This document shows, one piece after another, positions 43,173 to 53,059 of a stretch of DNA of 64,000 bases. The translations under genes were made by a program, and so were the position numbers. The stretch is from Roseomonas marmotae (GTDB taxonomy: Bacteria > Pseudomonadota > Alphaproteobacteria > Acetobacterales > Acetobacteraceae). The DNA is taken from contig NZ_CP061091.1 in the NCBI RefSeq assembly GCF_017654485.1, forward strand, positions 2,424,501-2,488,500, in the 5' to 3' direction. Positions within the stretch are counted from its first letter, which is position 1. Each line of letters opens with the position of its first letter. The notes beneath the pieces were generated by a model. It had not been told where the DNA came from, ran no database searches, and saw nothing but the letters and a program-made list of their open reading frames with translations.

Positions 43173-44452
43173 TGCCCTCCCCGGATATTCTCTTCACCAA
43201 TGCCCGGCTGGTCGACCCGGCCTCGGGCCTTGATGCGACGGGCAGCCTGCTGGTCAGCCGGGGCGTCATCGCCGACCACGGCGGCTCCCTCGGCGTGCCC
43301 GATGCCGCGGCCATCGTCGATTGTGGCGGCGCCGTACTGGCGCCCGGCCTGATCGACCTGCGGGCCAGCCTGGGCGAGCCCGGCAGCGAGTATCGCGAAA
43401 CCATCGACAGTGCGGCGGAAGCGGCGGCGGCGGGCGGCATCACCACGCTCTGCGCCCTGCCAGATACCCAGACGCCGCTGGACGATCCGGCCCTGCTGCA
43501 ATTCGTCTGGCGGCGGGGCGAAGCCGGCGGCAGCCTGTCCGTTCTGCCTTACGGCGCCGCCACCAAGGGTTGCGCCGGCAAGGAACTCTCGGAGTTCGGC
43601 CTGCTGCGGGAGGCCGGAGCGATTGCTTTCACCGATGGCACCCACGCCATCGGCAGCGCCCGCACCATGCGGCTGGCGCTCTCCTACGCCCGCGCCTTCG
43701 GCACCTTCGTGGTGCAGCACCCGGAGGAGCCGGACCTCGCCCGCGGCGGTGTGGCCACGGAAGGGGAGATGGCCACCCGCATGGGCCTGCCTGGCATTCC
43801 CGCTGCGGCCGAGGCCATGCTGGTGGCACGGGACATCGCGCTGGCCCGGATCACCGGAGGTCATGTGCATTTCGCCCATGTCTCCACCGGCGCGGCGCTG
43901 GACCTGATCCGGCAGGCGAAAGCTGAGGGGCTGCGCGTTACCTGCGATACCGCGCCCCCCTATTTCGACCTGAACGAGACCGCCATCGGCGACTTCCGCA
44001 CCTATGCCAAGCTCTCCCCCCCGCTGCGGCGGGAGGAAGACCGGCTAGCCGTGGTGGCGGCGCTGAAGGACGGCACCATCGACGCCGTCGCCTCGGACCA
44101 CCAGCCCCGCGACGCCGATGACAAGCGCCTTCCCTTCGCCCAGGCCGAGGCCGGTGGCGCCGGCCTCGCCACGCTGCTCGGCGTGACCCTGGCCCGCGTC
44201 CACGGCGGCGACCTCAGCCTGACCCAGGCCCTGGCCCTGCTGACGCAGAAGCCGGCCGAGCTGCTCGGTTTGGAGACCGGCCGCCTGAGCCGCGGCGCAC
44301 CGGCCGATCTCGTGCTCTTCGATCTGGAACGCGGCTGGAAGGTCGAGGCCGGCAAGCTGCCGGGCAAGGCCCAGAATTCGCCATTCGACGGCCGGCCGCT
44401 CGAGGGCCGCGTGCTCGGCACATGGAAGGCCGGGCGGCGGGTCTTCGGATGA
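43169..44452 (+). CDS. pyrC: dihydroorotase homolog (PyrC-like), altered metal site
   Basis: 427 residues of the amidohydrolase superfamily in the normal operon position. The usual metal motif D-x-H-x-H-x-R is replaced by [11 protein letters not shown], so both first-strand His ligands are missing. The carbamylated-Lys strand is also atypical, while His in FAHVSTG and Asp in ASDHQP remain. This resembles the non-catalytic PyrC-prime of Pseudomonas, which supports ATCase assembly, and the alphaproteobacterial pyrBC partner generally. It may be inactive, with a second dihydroorotase elsewhere in the genome. Confidence 0.88.
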   Translation: MMPSPDILFTNARLVDPASGLDATGSLLVSRGVIADHGGSLGVPDAAAIVDCGGAVLAPGLIDLRASLGEPGSEYRETIDSAAEAAAAGGITTLCALPDTQTPLDDPALLQFVWRRGEAGGSLSVLPYGAATKGCAGKELSEFGLLREAGAIAFTDGTHAIGSARTMRLALSYARAFGTFVVQHPEEPDLARGGVATEGEMATRMGLPGIPAAAEAMLVARDIALARITGGHVHFAHVSTGAALDLIRQAKAEGLRVTCDTAPPYFDLNETAIGDFRTYAKLSPPLRREEDRLAVVAALKDGTIDAVASDHQPRDADDKRLPFAQAEAGGAGLATLLGVTLARVHGGDLSLTQALALLTQKPAELLGLETGRLSRGAPADLVLFDLERGWKVEAGKLPGKAQNSPFDGRPLEGRVLGTWKAGRRVFG

Positions 44453-45036
44453 ACGCACTGCTTCTGGCGGCCGCCATCGGCTATCTTTCCGGCTCCGTGC
44501 CCTATGGGCTGTTGCTGACGCGCGCGGCCGGGCTGGGCGACATCCGCAGCATCGGCAGCGGCAATATCGGCGCCACCAATGTGCTGCGCACCGGCAACAA
44601 GAAGGTGGCGGCCGGGACCCTGGTCCTGGATGCGCTGAAAGGCGCCGTGCCTGTCCTGGTGCTGGGCGCCCTCTGGGGCCGGGATGCCGGGCTGGCAGCG
44701 GGCATCGGCGCGCTGCTGGGGCATGTTTTCCCCGTCTGGCTTCGCTTCCAGGGCGGCAAGGGCGTGGCGACCGGCGCGGGCGTGCTGCTGGCGGCATCCT
44801 GGTGGATCGGCCTGCTCTGCGCCGTGATCTGGTTCGCCATGGCCAAGGTGACCCGCATCTCCTCCGCCTCAGCGCTCACCGCGTGCCTGGCGGCACCGGC
44901 CATCGCGCTGCTCTCGGGTGATCTGCGGCTGGCCGGCTTCGCCCTGGTGGTGGCGCTGGTGGTGATCTGGCGCCACCAGGACAATATCCGTCGCCTGCTG
45001 GCCGGCACCGAGCCGAGGATCGGCAAAGGCAAGTGA
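44449..45036 (+). CDS. plsY: glycerol-3-phosphate acyltransferase PlsY
   Basis: 195 residues with five predicted membrane segments. It uses acyl-phosphate to acylate glycerol-3-phosphate, the first step of phospholipid synthesis. The three conserved motifs are seen: GSVPYG then GSGNIGATNVLR, and LRFQGGKGVATG. The start overlaps the pyrC-like stop (ATGA) and the end overlaps dprA (GTGA). Confidence 0.95.
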   Translation: MNALLLAAAIGYLSGSVPYGLLLTRAAGLGDIRSIGSGNIGATNVLRTGNKKVAAGTLVLDALKGAVPVLVLGALWGRDAGLAAGIGALLGHVFPVWLRFQGGKGVATGAGVLLAASWWIGLLCAVIWFAMAKVTRISSASALTACLAAPAIALLSGDLRLAGFALVVALVVIWRHQDNIRRLLAGTEPRIGKGK

Positions 45037-46130
45037 CGCGGGCGGAGACCCTCGCGCTCCTGAGGCTGACGCGCACCGAGGGCATCGGCCCCCTCACCTG
45101 GCGTCGCCTGCTGGCGCAATACGACAGCGCCTCGGCCGCGCTGGATGCGCTGCCACGCCATGCGGCGCGCCGTGCCGCGCCCTTCACCCCGTTTCCGCAG
45201 GGGGAGGCGGAACGTGAACTGGACCGGCTGGAAGGCATGGGTGGCCGTTTCCTGGTCTGGGGCGAGGCGGATTACCCGCCGCTGCTGGCACTTCTGGAAG
45301 ATGCGCCGCCAATGCTGGCGGCGATCGGCGACATCGGCTGCCTGCACGCGCGCCAGGTGGCCGTGGTCGGGGCCCGCAACGCCTCGGCCCTCGGCCGTCG
45401 CGTGGCGGAAGGGCTGGCCGAGGCTCTGGCGGCCGAGGGGATCGTTATCACCTCCGGCCTCGCGCGCGGCATCGATGGTGCCGCGCATCAGGGGGCGCTT
45501 CGCCGCGGCCGCAGCGTCGGCGTCGTGCCGGGCGGCATCGATATCGCCTATCCGCTTGAACACGCCGAATTGCAGTCGAACCTCGCGGAAGGCGGTGCCC
45601 TGGTGGCCGAGGCGCCACTCGGCACCGCCCCCATCGCCCGGCACTTTCCACGACGGAACCGCATTATCGCCGGCCTCAGCCTTGGCGTGGTGGTGGTGGA
45701 AGCCGCCTGGCGCTCCGGCACGCTGATGACGGCGCGGTTGGCGCTGGAAGCCGGCCGCGAGGTCTTCGCCGTGCCAGGCAGCCCGCTGGACCCCCGCTGC
45801 GCGGGCTCCAACGAGCTCATCCGCCAAGGCGCGCATCTGACCGGCCGAGCCGAGGATGTGCTGGAACACCTGCCGGAATCCCCGCGCGAGGCGCCTCTGT
45901 TCCGTCTCAAACCGGCGGCACCGGCCCAAAAACCGCCCGCCCAGCTTCCAGTCACTGAAGGCGACGCCGCCCATCTCCTTGATTTAATAGGAAACAGCCC
46001 GGTCGCTGTTGACGAGTTGCTTCGGCGCTGCCACCTCTCGACTGCTGCGGTGCAGGGTCTCCTGCTGGATTTGGAGCTGGAAGGGCGGATTGAAACCCTT
46101 GCCGGCAACCGTGTTGTTCGCAGTGACTGA
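45033..46130 (+). CDS. dprA: DNA processing protein DprA
   Basis: 365 residues. It loads RecA on incoming single-stranded DNA in transformation. The SAM-like N-terminal part (TRTEGIGPLTWRRLLAQ) is followed by the extended Rossmann fold (VAVVGARNAS, TSGLARGIDGAAHQGAL, FPRRNRIIAGLS) and a C-terminal winged-helix domain from about residue 305 (VAVDELLRRCHLSTAAVQGLLLDLELEG). GTG start overlapping plsY. Present in most bacteria, so it is not proof of competence. Confidence 0.95.
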   Translation: MTRAETLALLRLTRTEGIGPLTWRRLLAQYDSASAALDALPRHAARRAAPFTPFPQGEAERELDRLEGMGGRFLVWGEADYPPLLALLEDAPPMLAAIGDIGCLHARQVAVVGARNASALGRRVAEGLAEALAAEGIVITSGLARGIDGAAHQGALRRGRSVGVVPGGIDIAYPLEHAELQSNLAEGGALVAEAPLGTAPIARHFPRRNRIIAGLSLGVVVVEAAWRSGTLMTARLALEAGREVFAVPGSPLDPRCAGSNELIRQGAHLTGRAEDVLEHLPESPREAPLFRLKPAAPAQKPPAQLPVTEGDAAHLLDLIGNSPVAVDELLRRCHLSTAAVQGLLLDLELEGRIETLAGNRVVRSD

Positions 46131-46193
46131 GTACGTTCCCGCCTGGGTCCGGCCCGCCCCCATTGTGGCCAGAGAGAGCACGCGACACCTGCC

Positions 46194-48923
46194 ATGACCG
46201 ACGTCGTCGTCGTCGAATCGCCGGCCAAGGCGAAGACCATTAACAAATACCTGGGCCATGACTTCACAGTCCTGGCCAGCTTCGGCCATGTGCGCGACCT
46301 GCCGCCCAAGGATGGCAGCGTGCGGCCCGAGGAAGATTTCGCCATGGACTGGTCCTCCGAGGACCGGGGCGAGAAGCAGGTGGCGGCCATCGCCAAGGCT
46401 CTGAAAGGGGCGACGCGCCTCTTCCTGGCCACCGACCCGGATCGCGAGGGCGAGGCCATCTCCTGGCATGTGCAGGAGATGCTGCGGCAGAAAGGCGCGC
46501 TGAAGGGGATCGAGGTCCATCGGATCACCTTCAACGAGATCACCAAGCGGGCCGTGCAATATGCGCTGGAACATCCGCGTGACCTCGATACGCCGCTGAT
46601 CGAGGCCTATCTGGCGCGGCGTGCGCTGGATTACCTGGTGGGCTTCACCCTCTCCCCCGTGCTCTGGCGCAAGCTGCCCGGCAGCCGCTCCGCCGGGCGC
46701 GTGCAATCCGTCGCGCTGCGCCTGATCTGCGAGCGCGAGGCTGAGATCGAGGCCTTCAGGCCGCGCGAATACTGGACGGTCGAGGGCAAGTTCCTGACCG
46801 TCAACGGCGCGCCCTTCACGGCGCGGCTGACGCATCTGGGCGGCAAGCGGCTGGATCAGTTCGACCTGCCGGACGAGGCCAGCGCCATGCGCGCCAAGGC
46901 CGCCGTCGAGGCCGGCGCCTTCAGCATCGCCAGCGTCGAGAAGAAGCGCGTCCGCCGCAATCCGCCGCCGCCCTTCACCACCTCCACGCTGCAGCAGGAA
47001 TCCTCGCGCAAGCTGGGCTTCGGCGCGCAGCAGACGATGCGCCTGGCACAGCAGCTCTACGAGGGCGTGGACATTCAGGGCGAGACGGTCGGCCTGATCA
47101 CGTACATGCGGACCGACGGCGTGCAGATGGCGCGGGAGGCGATGTTCGCCATCCGCGATCATGTGAAGGACGCGTTCGGCGCCGAATACATCCCCGCGGC
47201 GCCGCGCGAGTATTCCTCCAAGGCCAAGAACGCCCAGGAAGCGCATGAAGCCGTCCGCCCGACCGATGTGGGCCGCACGCCGGAACAGGTGGCGCGCTTT
47301 CTCACCGTTGAGCAGCGCCGCCTCTACGAGCTGGTCTGGAAGCGTGCCGTCGCCAGCCAGATGCAGTCAGCCGAGCTGGACCAGACGGCGGTGGATGTTG
47401 CCGACAAATCCGGGCAGGTGAAGCTGCGCGCCACCGGCAGCGTCATCGCCTTCGACGGCTTCCTGAAGCTGTATCGGGAAGACGTGGACGACGCGGCCGG
47501 CGATGACGAGGAAGGCCGTACGCTGCCGCCGATGCGCCAGGACGACCCGGCGAAGCTTGGCGCCGCGCAGGCCGACCAGCATTTCACCCAGCCGCCGCCA
47601 CGCTATTCCGAGGCCTCGCTGGTGAAGAAGATGGAGGAGCTCGGCATCGGCCGCCCCTCCACCTATGCCTCCATCCTGCAGACGTTGCAGGACCGCGACT
47701 ATGTGAAGCTGGACAAGCGCCGCTTCATGCCGGAGGACCGCGGGCGGCTGGTCACCAGCTTCCTCGTGTCCTTCTTCGAGCGTTACGTCGACCCCCATTT
47801 CACGGCCGGGCTTGAGGAGCAGCTGGACGACATCTCCGGCGGCCGGGCCGACTGGCGCGCGGTGATGCGTGCCTTCTGGGAGGAATTCAACGCCGCCGTC
47901 GCCGCTACCAAGGACCTGACGATCAGCGCGGTCATCGATGCGCTGGACGAGGAGCTGGGCCCGCACTTCTTCCCCACTCCCGCAGATGGGGGCGACCCGC
48001 GTGCCTGCCCGAGCTGCTCCAATGGCAGACTGGGGCTGCGCCTCGGCCGCAACGGCGCCTTCATCGGCTGCTCCAACTACCCGGAATGCCGCTATACCCG
48101 GCCCCTGGCCGTGCCGGGCGCCGAGGGTGACGCGGAGGGCGGAGGGCTGGCGGGCGGCGTGCGTGAGCTGGGCGTGGACCCCGTGACCGGGCAGGACGTG
48201 ACGCTGCGGCGTGGCCCCTATGGGGTCTATGTGCAGCTTGGCGAAGGCGGCACCGACCAGAAGGGCAAGGCCATCAAGCCGAAGCGCACCAGCCTGGCGC
48301 GCGGCATGGACCCGGAGACGCTGACGCTGGAGCGTGGCCTGGCGCTGCTCTCCCTGCCCCGCGTGATCGGCCTGCACCCCGAGACCGGCGACGAGATCAC
48401 CGCCGCCATCGGCCGCTTCGGGCCCTATGTGAAGATGGGCAGCATCTTCAAGTCGCTCGACAAGGATGACGACGTCCTCTCGATCGGCATCAACCGCGCC
48501 GTTTCCCTGCTGGCGGATGCCGCTGCCCGGGTGCGCTCGCTCGGCCCCCATCCCAAGGATGGGGAGCCGGTCGAGGTGAAGAAGGGACGCTTCGGCCCCT
48601 TCGCCCAGCATGCCGGCATGGTGGCCAGCCTGCCGCGCGACATGACGATGGAGGAGATCACCCTCGATCAGGCCGTGGCGCTGCTGGCCGAGAAGGGCAA
48701 GAAGCTGCCGCCCCGTGGCAAGAAGGGCGCGGCGGCCAAGAAGGCTCCGGCCAGGAAGGCGGCCGCCACCCCGGCCGGGGATGCTGCGGAGAAGCCGAAG
48801 AAGGCGCCCGCCGCCCGCAAGCCGGCATCGAAGGCCAAGACCACGGCCACGAAGAAGCCCGTCACAAAGAAGCCTGCCGCCAAGAAGGCGCCCGCGGCCA
48901 AGCGTGAAAAGGTGAAGGCCTGA
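46194..48923 (+). CDS. topA: DNA topoisomerase I
   Basis: 909-residue type IA topoisomerase that relaxes negative supercoils. A TOPRIM domain starts at residue 3 (VVVESPAKAKTINKYLG, with DPDREGEAISWHV). The catalytic Tyr304 sits in LITYMRTDG. One topoisomerase zinc finger is visible (CPSCSNGRLGLRLGRNGAFIGCSNYPEC), followed by several Topo_C repeats (YGVYVQLG, FGPYVKMG, FGPFAQH). The last 70 residues are an Ala/Lys/Pro tail typical for alphaproteobacteria. Confidence 0.97.
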   Translation: MTDVVVVESPAKAKTINKYLGHDFTVLASFGHVRDLPPKDGSVRPEEDFAMDWSSEDRGEKQVAAIAKALKGATRLFLATDPDREGEAISWHVQEMLRQKGALKGIEVHRITFNEITKRAVQYALEHPRDLDTPLIEAYLARRALDYLVGFTLSPVLWRKLPGSRSAGRVQSVALRLICEREAEIEAFRPREYWTVEGKFLTVNGAPFTARLTHLGGKRLDQFDLPDEASAMRAKAAVEAGAFSIASVEKKRVRRNPPPPFTTSTLQQESSRKLGFGAQQTMRLAQQLYEGVDIQGETVGLITYMRTDGVQMAREAMFAIRDHVKDAFGAEYIPAAPREYSSKAKNAQEAHEAVRPTDVGRTPEQVARFLTVEQRRLYELVWKRAVASQMQSAELDQTAVDVADKSGQVKLRATGSVIAFDGFLKLYREDVDDAAGDDEEGRTLPPMRQDDPAKLGAAQADQHFTQPPPRYSEASLVKKMEELGIGRPSTYASILQTLQDRDYVKLDKRRFMPEDRGRLVTSFLVSFFERYVDPHFTAGLEEQLDDISGGRADWRAVMRAFWEEFNAAVAATKDLTISAVIDALDEELGPHFFPTPADGGDPRACPSCSNGRLGLRLGRNGAFIGCSNYPECRYTRPLAVPGAEGDAEGGGLAGGVRELGVDPVTGQDVTLRRGPYGVYVQLGEGGTDQKGKAIKPKRTSLARGMDPETLTLERGLALLSLPRVIGLHPETGDEITAAIGRFGPYVKMGSIFKSLDKDDDVLSIGINRAVSLLADAAARVRSLGPHPKDGEPVEVKKGRFGPFAQHAGMVASLPRDMTMEEITLDQAVALLAEKGKKLPPRGKKGAAAKKAPARKAAATPAGDAAEKPKKAPAARKPASKAKTTATKKPVTKKPAAKKAPAAKREKVKA

Positions 48924-48955
48924 GCGGGGCCCCGGACCGGGACGAAGGCAGCGGC

Positions 48956-51070
48956 ATGGCGCCGCTGCCGACGCGGGAGCAGCTTCGCCGCTTCCTGCGT
49001 GAGGCGCCGGGCGATGTCGGCAAGAGCGACATCGTCCGTCACTTCGGCCTCTCGGTAGAACAACGCCCGGCACTGCGCGAGTTGCTGCGGCAACTGGAGG
49101 CGGAGGGTGTCGTCGCCCGCTCCGGCCGCCGCCGCGCGCGGGACGCGCAGAAGCTGCCGGAGATCGCGGTGGTCGAGGTCTTCGGCATCGACCCCGATGG
49201 CGACCCGCTGGCCCGTCCGGTGGACTGGGAAGGCCAGGGCCGCCCCCCGCTGGTCTATATGCGCCCGGAACGCCCGGGGCAGCCGGCCCTGGCGCCGGGG
49301 GAGCGCGTGCTGGCCCGGCTGCGCCCGATGGGCGGCGACAAATACGATGGCCGCACCTTCAAGCGCCTGGGCGGCGGCGGACCCGTGCGGGTTCTCGGCA
49401 TCGTTCAGGGCAACCGGCTGGTGCCGGTCGACAAGCGCCAGAAATCCGAATGGTCGATCCCCGCCGGTGAGGATGGCGGGGCCGATGCGGACGAGCTGGT
49501 GCTGGCCGAGCCTATCACTCATTTCGGCGCCGGGCTGCGGCCCGTGCGCGTGGTGGAGCGGCTGGGGCGGATGGATTCGCCCCGTGCCGTCTCACTGATC
49601 TGCATCCACCAGCACGGCATTCCCGATACCTTCCCCTCCCAGGCGCTGGCCGAGGCCGAGGCCGCGGGTCCGGTGGACCTGCAGGGGCGGGAGGATCTGC
49701 GGGCCCTCCCCCTCGTCACCATCGATGGCGAGGATGCGCGGGATTTCGACGACGCTGTCTGGGCAGAAGCACAGGGCAGCGGCTGGCGCGTCATCGTCGC
49801 CATCGCCGATGTCGCGCATTACGTGCGCGCCGGCAATGCGCTGGACGACGAGGCGCGGCTGCGCGGCAACAGCGTCTACTTCCCCGACCGCGTCGTACCG
49901 ATGCTGCCGGAGGCAATCTCCAACGGATGGTGTAGCCTGAAGCCCGGCGAGAACCGTGGCTGCCTGTTCGTTGAGATGCAGATCGACGCGGGCGGCTACA
50001 AGACCGCGCATCGCTTCGGCCGCGGGCTCATGCGCTCCGCCGCGCGGCTGACCTATGAACAGGTGCAGGAAGCCCGTGCGCGCGGCGAGATGCCGGAGAT
50101 CCTGTCGCCGCTCTTCGGTGCCTATGAGGCCTTGCTGGCAGCGCGGGAGCAGCGCGGCACGCTGGATCTCGACCTGCCCGAGCGCCGCGTCATGCTGGAC
50201 GAGGACGGTCAGGTGCAGGACGTGGTGCCCCGTGCCCGGCTCGACTCGCATCGCCTGATCGAGGAATTCATGGTCGCCGCGAATGTCTGCGCGGCGGAGA
50301 CGCTGGAGACGACAGGCCAGCCCTGCATGTACCGCGTGCATGACCGGCCATCGGACGAGAAGCTGGAGGGGTTGCGCCAGTTCCTCGACAGTTTCGACCT
50401 GGATCTGCCTGCCGCCGGCGAGCTGCGCCCCCGCCATTTCGCCGAGCTGCTGGAGCGCACCAAGGATCTACCGGAAGCGCGGCTGATCCATGAGGCGGTG
50501 CTGCGTGGACAGTCACAGGCTGAATACAGCCCCGAGAATATCGGCCATTTCGGCCTGGCGCTGCCACGCTATGCCCATTTCACCAGCCCGATCCGCCGCT
50601 ATGCCGATCTGCTGGTGCATCGTGCGCTGATCGCCGGTTTGAAGCTGGGGCCGGAGACTATTCCGCAGGCCGGCAGCGCCGAATTCGCCGCCCTCGGCGA
50701 GCGGATCACCCGCGCCGAGCGCCGAGCGGCGGCGGCCGAGCGTGATGCGGTGGACCGGTATCTGACCGGCTTTATGGCGACACGCACTGGCAGCATATTC
50801 GCTGCGCGCATTTCGGGGGTGACACGGTTCGGTCTCTTCGTCACCGTGGAGGAGAATGGCGCGAGCGGAATCGTGCCATTATCATCCCTGCCGGACGATC
50901 GATGGATTTACGAGGAGGCCGAACGCCGGCTCTCCGGCCGCAACACGCGGCTGGCTTTCAGCCTGGGACAGGCCGTCGAGGCCCGTCTGGCCGAGGCAGC
51001 GCCGCTGACCGGCGGCCTGGTCTTCCACATCCTTCAGGGCGTGCCGCCACGCGGCGCGAGGAAGCGGTAG
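48956..51070 (+). CDS. rnr: ribonuclease R
   Basis: 704 residues; processive 3'-5' exoribonuclease for structured RNA and tmRNA-linked decay. It has an N-terminal winged-helix segment, cold-shock domains (residues 60-215), an RNB catalytic domain with the Asp cluster DGEDARDFDDAVW (around 260-272) and a C-terminal S1 domain (GSIFAARISGVTRFGLFVTVEENGASG). The long Lys-rich tail of E. coli RNase R is nearly absent (ends RGARKR). It follows topA by 32 bp. Confidence 0.95.
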   Translation: MAPLPTREQLRRFLREAPGDVGKSDIVRHFGLSVEQRPALRELLRQLEAEGVVARSGRRRARDAQKLPEIAVVEVFGIDPDGDPLARPVDWEGQGRPPLVYMRPERPGQPALAPGERVLARLRPMGGDKYDGRTFKRLGGGGPVRVLGIVQGNRLVPVDKRQKSEWSIPAGEDGGADADELVLAEPITHFGAGLRPVRVVERLGRMDSPRAVSLICIHQHGIPDTFPSQALAEAEAAGPVDLQGREDLRALPLVTIDGEDARDFDDAVWAEAQGSGWRVIVAIADVAHYVRAGNALDDEARLRGNSVYFPDRVVPMLPEAISNGWCSLKPGENRGCLFVEMQIDAGGYKTAHRFGRGLMRSAARLTYEQVQEARARGEMPEILSPLFGAYEALLAAREQRGTLDLDLPERRVMLDEDGQVQDVVPRARLDSHRLIEEFMVAANVCAAETLETTGQPCMYRVHDRPSDEKLEGLRQFLDSFDLDLPAAGELRPRHFAELLERTKDLPEARLIHEAVLRGQSQAEYSPENIGHFGLALPRYAHFTSPIRRYADLLVHRALIAGLKLGPETIPQAGSAEFAALGERITRAERRAAAAERDAVDRYLTGFMATRTGSIFAARISGVTRFGLFVTVEENGASGIVPLSSLPDDRWIYEEAERRLSGRNTRLAFSLGQAVEARLAEAAPLTGGLVFHILQGVPPRGARKR

Positions 51071-51114
51071 CGGCCCGGCCGCGCCTGACCCGCCGCCTGG
51101 CCTTGCGGCTGGCC

Positions 51115-52635
51115 ATGGCGCTTCTGCTGACCCTGCTGGCGGCGCCCGGCCGGGCGCAGGAAGCCGCCTTTCCCCGTCCAGCCGTGCTGCCGGTGCTGCA
51201 ACAGGCCTTCGAGGCCATCATCGAACGCCATCTGGAAACCGCCGCACCCGGCGACATGGCCTTGTGGTCGCTGCGCGGCCTGGGCGCGGTGGATACCCGC
51301 CTCAGCACCGAGGCGCGGGGCGGGATGATCCGGCTGACGATCGACGATCAGTTGCTGGCCGAGCTGCCGGTGCCGCCTTCCCTGCCCCCCGAACCACCGG
51401 CCGGCCGGGGCAGGCAGGCCGACCAGGGCGAGATCCTGGCGGCGACACTGACGCGTTTCTATGCCGCTGCCTGGGCCGCCTCGCCCCTGTTGCAACGCGC
51501 CGGTGTGGAGCGGGTGCTCCAGGCAGGCTTCGATGAGCTGTTCAACCATCTCGACCCGTACAGCCGCTACGTGACCTCCCAGGAGGCCTTGCAGGCGCGG
51601 GAACGGCGTGTGGGCCAGTCCTCGCTCGGCCTGCGGCTGGCCGCGGGCCGGCGCGGCAGTGTCGTCATCGCGGCCCTGATCCTGGACGGCCCGGCGGCCC
51701 AGGCCGGGCTGCGGGAGGGCGACCAGCTACTCTCCATCGACGGCTACACCGTCTCCGCCCGGCGGATCCTGGATGCCGCTGAGTTGCTGGAGGGCCTCCC
51801 CGGCAGCGACGTGACGCTGGTATTGCGCCGGGGTGGGCAGCGCTTCTCCGTCACGCTACTGCGGAGCACGCGGGCGGCTGCGACCGTGCGGGCGGAGCAG
51901 CAGGGCGGCATCCTCTGGCTTCGGCTCTCCGCTTTCTCCTCCAACACCAGCGAGGCGCTGACGGAGGCACTGAACAACGCCTTCGCCTCCCCGCAGCCGC
52001 CGGTCGGCATCGTGCTGGACCTGCGTGGCAACCGCGGCGGCATCCTCTCCCAGGCCATCAGCGCGGCCGATGCCTTCCTGATCAACGGCCCGGTGGCCAG
52101 CAGCCTGGGCCGCCACGCCGCTTCGGTGCGCTCCTGGAACGCCGCTGGCACCGACCTCGCGCAGGACCGGCCGGTGGTGGTGCTGGTCGATGGCCGCACG
52201 GCCTCCTCGGCCGAGATCGTGGCGTCGGCGCTATCGGACCGGAGCCGCGCCGTGGTGGTCGGCAGCTCAACCCTGGGCAAGGGCCTGATCCAGGTCGTCG
52301 TCCCCCTCCCCAATGGGGCGGAGGTGCTGATCTCCTGGTCGCGTGTGCTGGCGCCACTGGGCTGGCCCGTGCAGGGCCTGGGCGTGCAGCCGGACATCTG
52401 CACCAGCCTGGGGCTGGAGGCGGCACGGAGTGAGCTGGCGCAACTCGGCGCCGGCCAGGCGCCCCGCCAGGTGGTGCTGGCCCGGCTGCGCGCCGCGCGG
52501 GCGCCGGTGCCGGCCAGCGAAGTCGCCGCTCTGCGCGCCACCTGCCCCCCGGCGGAGGAGCGGGAACTGGATTCGGAGGTGGCGAAGGCGCTGATCGAGC
52601 ATCCGCGACTCTATCTCACAGCGCTATCGCGCTGA
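51115..52635 (+). CDS. S41-family (C-terminal processing) peptidase
   Basis: About 506 residues. The N-terminus (MALLLTLLAAPGRAQEA) is a signal peptide, so the protein is periplasmic. A linker with HLDPYSRYVTS, a PDZ domain (about 170-255, DGPAAQAGLREGDQLLSIDGY) and a tail-specific protease domain follow, with the catalytic Ser in DGRTASSAEI and the Lys in TLGKGLIQ. The exact start is uncertain: a TTG at 51103 would lengthen the signal and add an Arg pair. The gene starts 44 bp after rnr. Confidence 0.9.
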   Translation: MALLLTLLAAPGRAQEAAFPRPAVLPVLQQAFEAIIERHLETAAPGDMALWSLRGLGAVDTRLSTEARGGMIRLTIDDQLLAELPVPPSLPPEPPAGRGRQADQGEILAATLTRFYAAAWAASPLLQRAGVERVLQAGFDELFNHLDPYSRYVTSQEALQARERRVGQSSLGLRLAAGRRGSVVIAALILDGPAAQAGLREGDQLLSIDGYTVSARRILDAAELLEGLPGSDVTLVLRRGGQRFSVTLLRSTRAAATVRAEQQGGILWLRLSAFSSNTSEALTEALNNAFASPQPPVGIVLDLRGNRGGILSQAISAADAFLINGPVASSLGRHAASVRSWNAAGTDLAQDRPVVVLVDGRTASSAEIVASALSDRSRAVVVGSSTLGKGLIQVVVPLPNGAEVLISWSRVLAPLGWPVQGLGVQPDICTSLGLEAARSELAQLGAGQAPRQVVLARLRAARAPVPASEVAALRATCPPAEERELDSEVAKALIEHPRLYLTALSR

Positions 52636-52662
52636 AAAATCGGGTTCGATGCCAGGATGTGC

Positions 52663-52690
52663 TTGACTGCTGCGGCCAGCGGGGTAGTTT
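52663..52690 (+). promoter_or_regulatory. promoter of rpmG
   Basis: TTGACT and TAGTTT separated by 16 bp, about 110 bp before rpmG. It matches housekeeping sigma spacing and strength for a ribosomal protein gene. Confidence 0.55.
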
Positions 52691-52799
52691 CCGCGACCTC
52701 ATGGTACCCGGGAATGCGGTTCCGTATCGCCCGGCCTAGAGCAGCGCAGACCGCGTCGCAAGACCGACCCCCCCGCCGGGGCGACCACGGAAGATAGTC

Positions 52800-52967
52800 A
52801 TGGCCAAGTCCAATACCATCCTGATCAAGCTCGTCAGCACCGCCGACACCGGGTACTTCTACGTGACGAAGAAGAACACTCGCTCGACGACGAACAAGCT
52901 GGAGTTCAAGAAGTACGACCCCGTCGCGCGCAAGCACGTCGTCTTCCGCGAAGGCAAGATCAAGTAA
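52800..52967 (+). CDS. rpmG: 50S ribosomal protein L33
   Basis: 55 residues, beginning [20 protein letters not shown] and ending FREGKIK, with the [20 protein letters not shown] core. This is a Cys-free L33, the form that does not bind zinc. The gene has its own promoter-like sequence and a strong terminator, so it is monocistronic. Confidence 0.97.
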   Translation: MAKSNTILIKLVSTADTGYFYVTKKNTRSTTNKLEFKKYDPVARKHVVFREGKIK

Positions 52968-53007
52968 GCACGCCGCCCGCCCCAGGGCGGACAGGATCGT
53001 GCCGGAG

Positions 53008-53038
53008 AAAGGCCATACCCCCGAGGGTATGGCCTTTT
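53008..53038 (+). terminator. intrinsic terminator of rpmG
   Basis: A 13-bp perfect stem, AAAGGCCATACCC with its complement, has a 4-nt loop CCGA and ends in CCTTTT. It lies about 40 bp past rpmG and also faces the convergent cyclase gene. Confidence 0.9.
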
Positions 53039-53059
53039 CCGCGTGGATAGGCGGCTGCG

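Noticed and set aside
48700..48923. Lys/Ala repeats at the end of topA as an independent repeat element
   Set aside because: It is the normal low-complexity C-terminal tail of alphaproteobacterial topoisomerase I.
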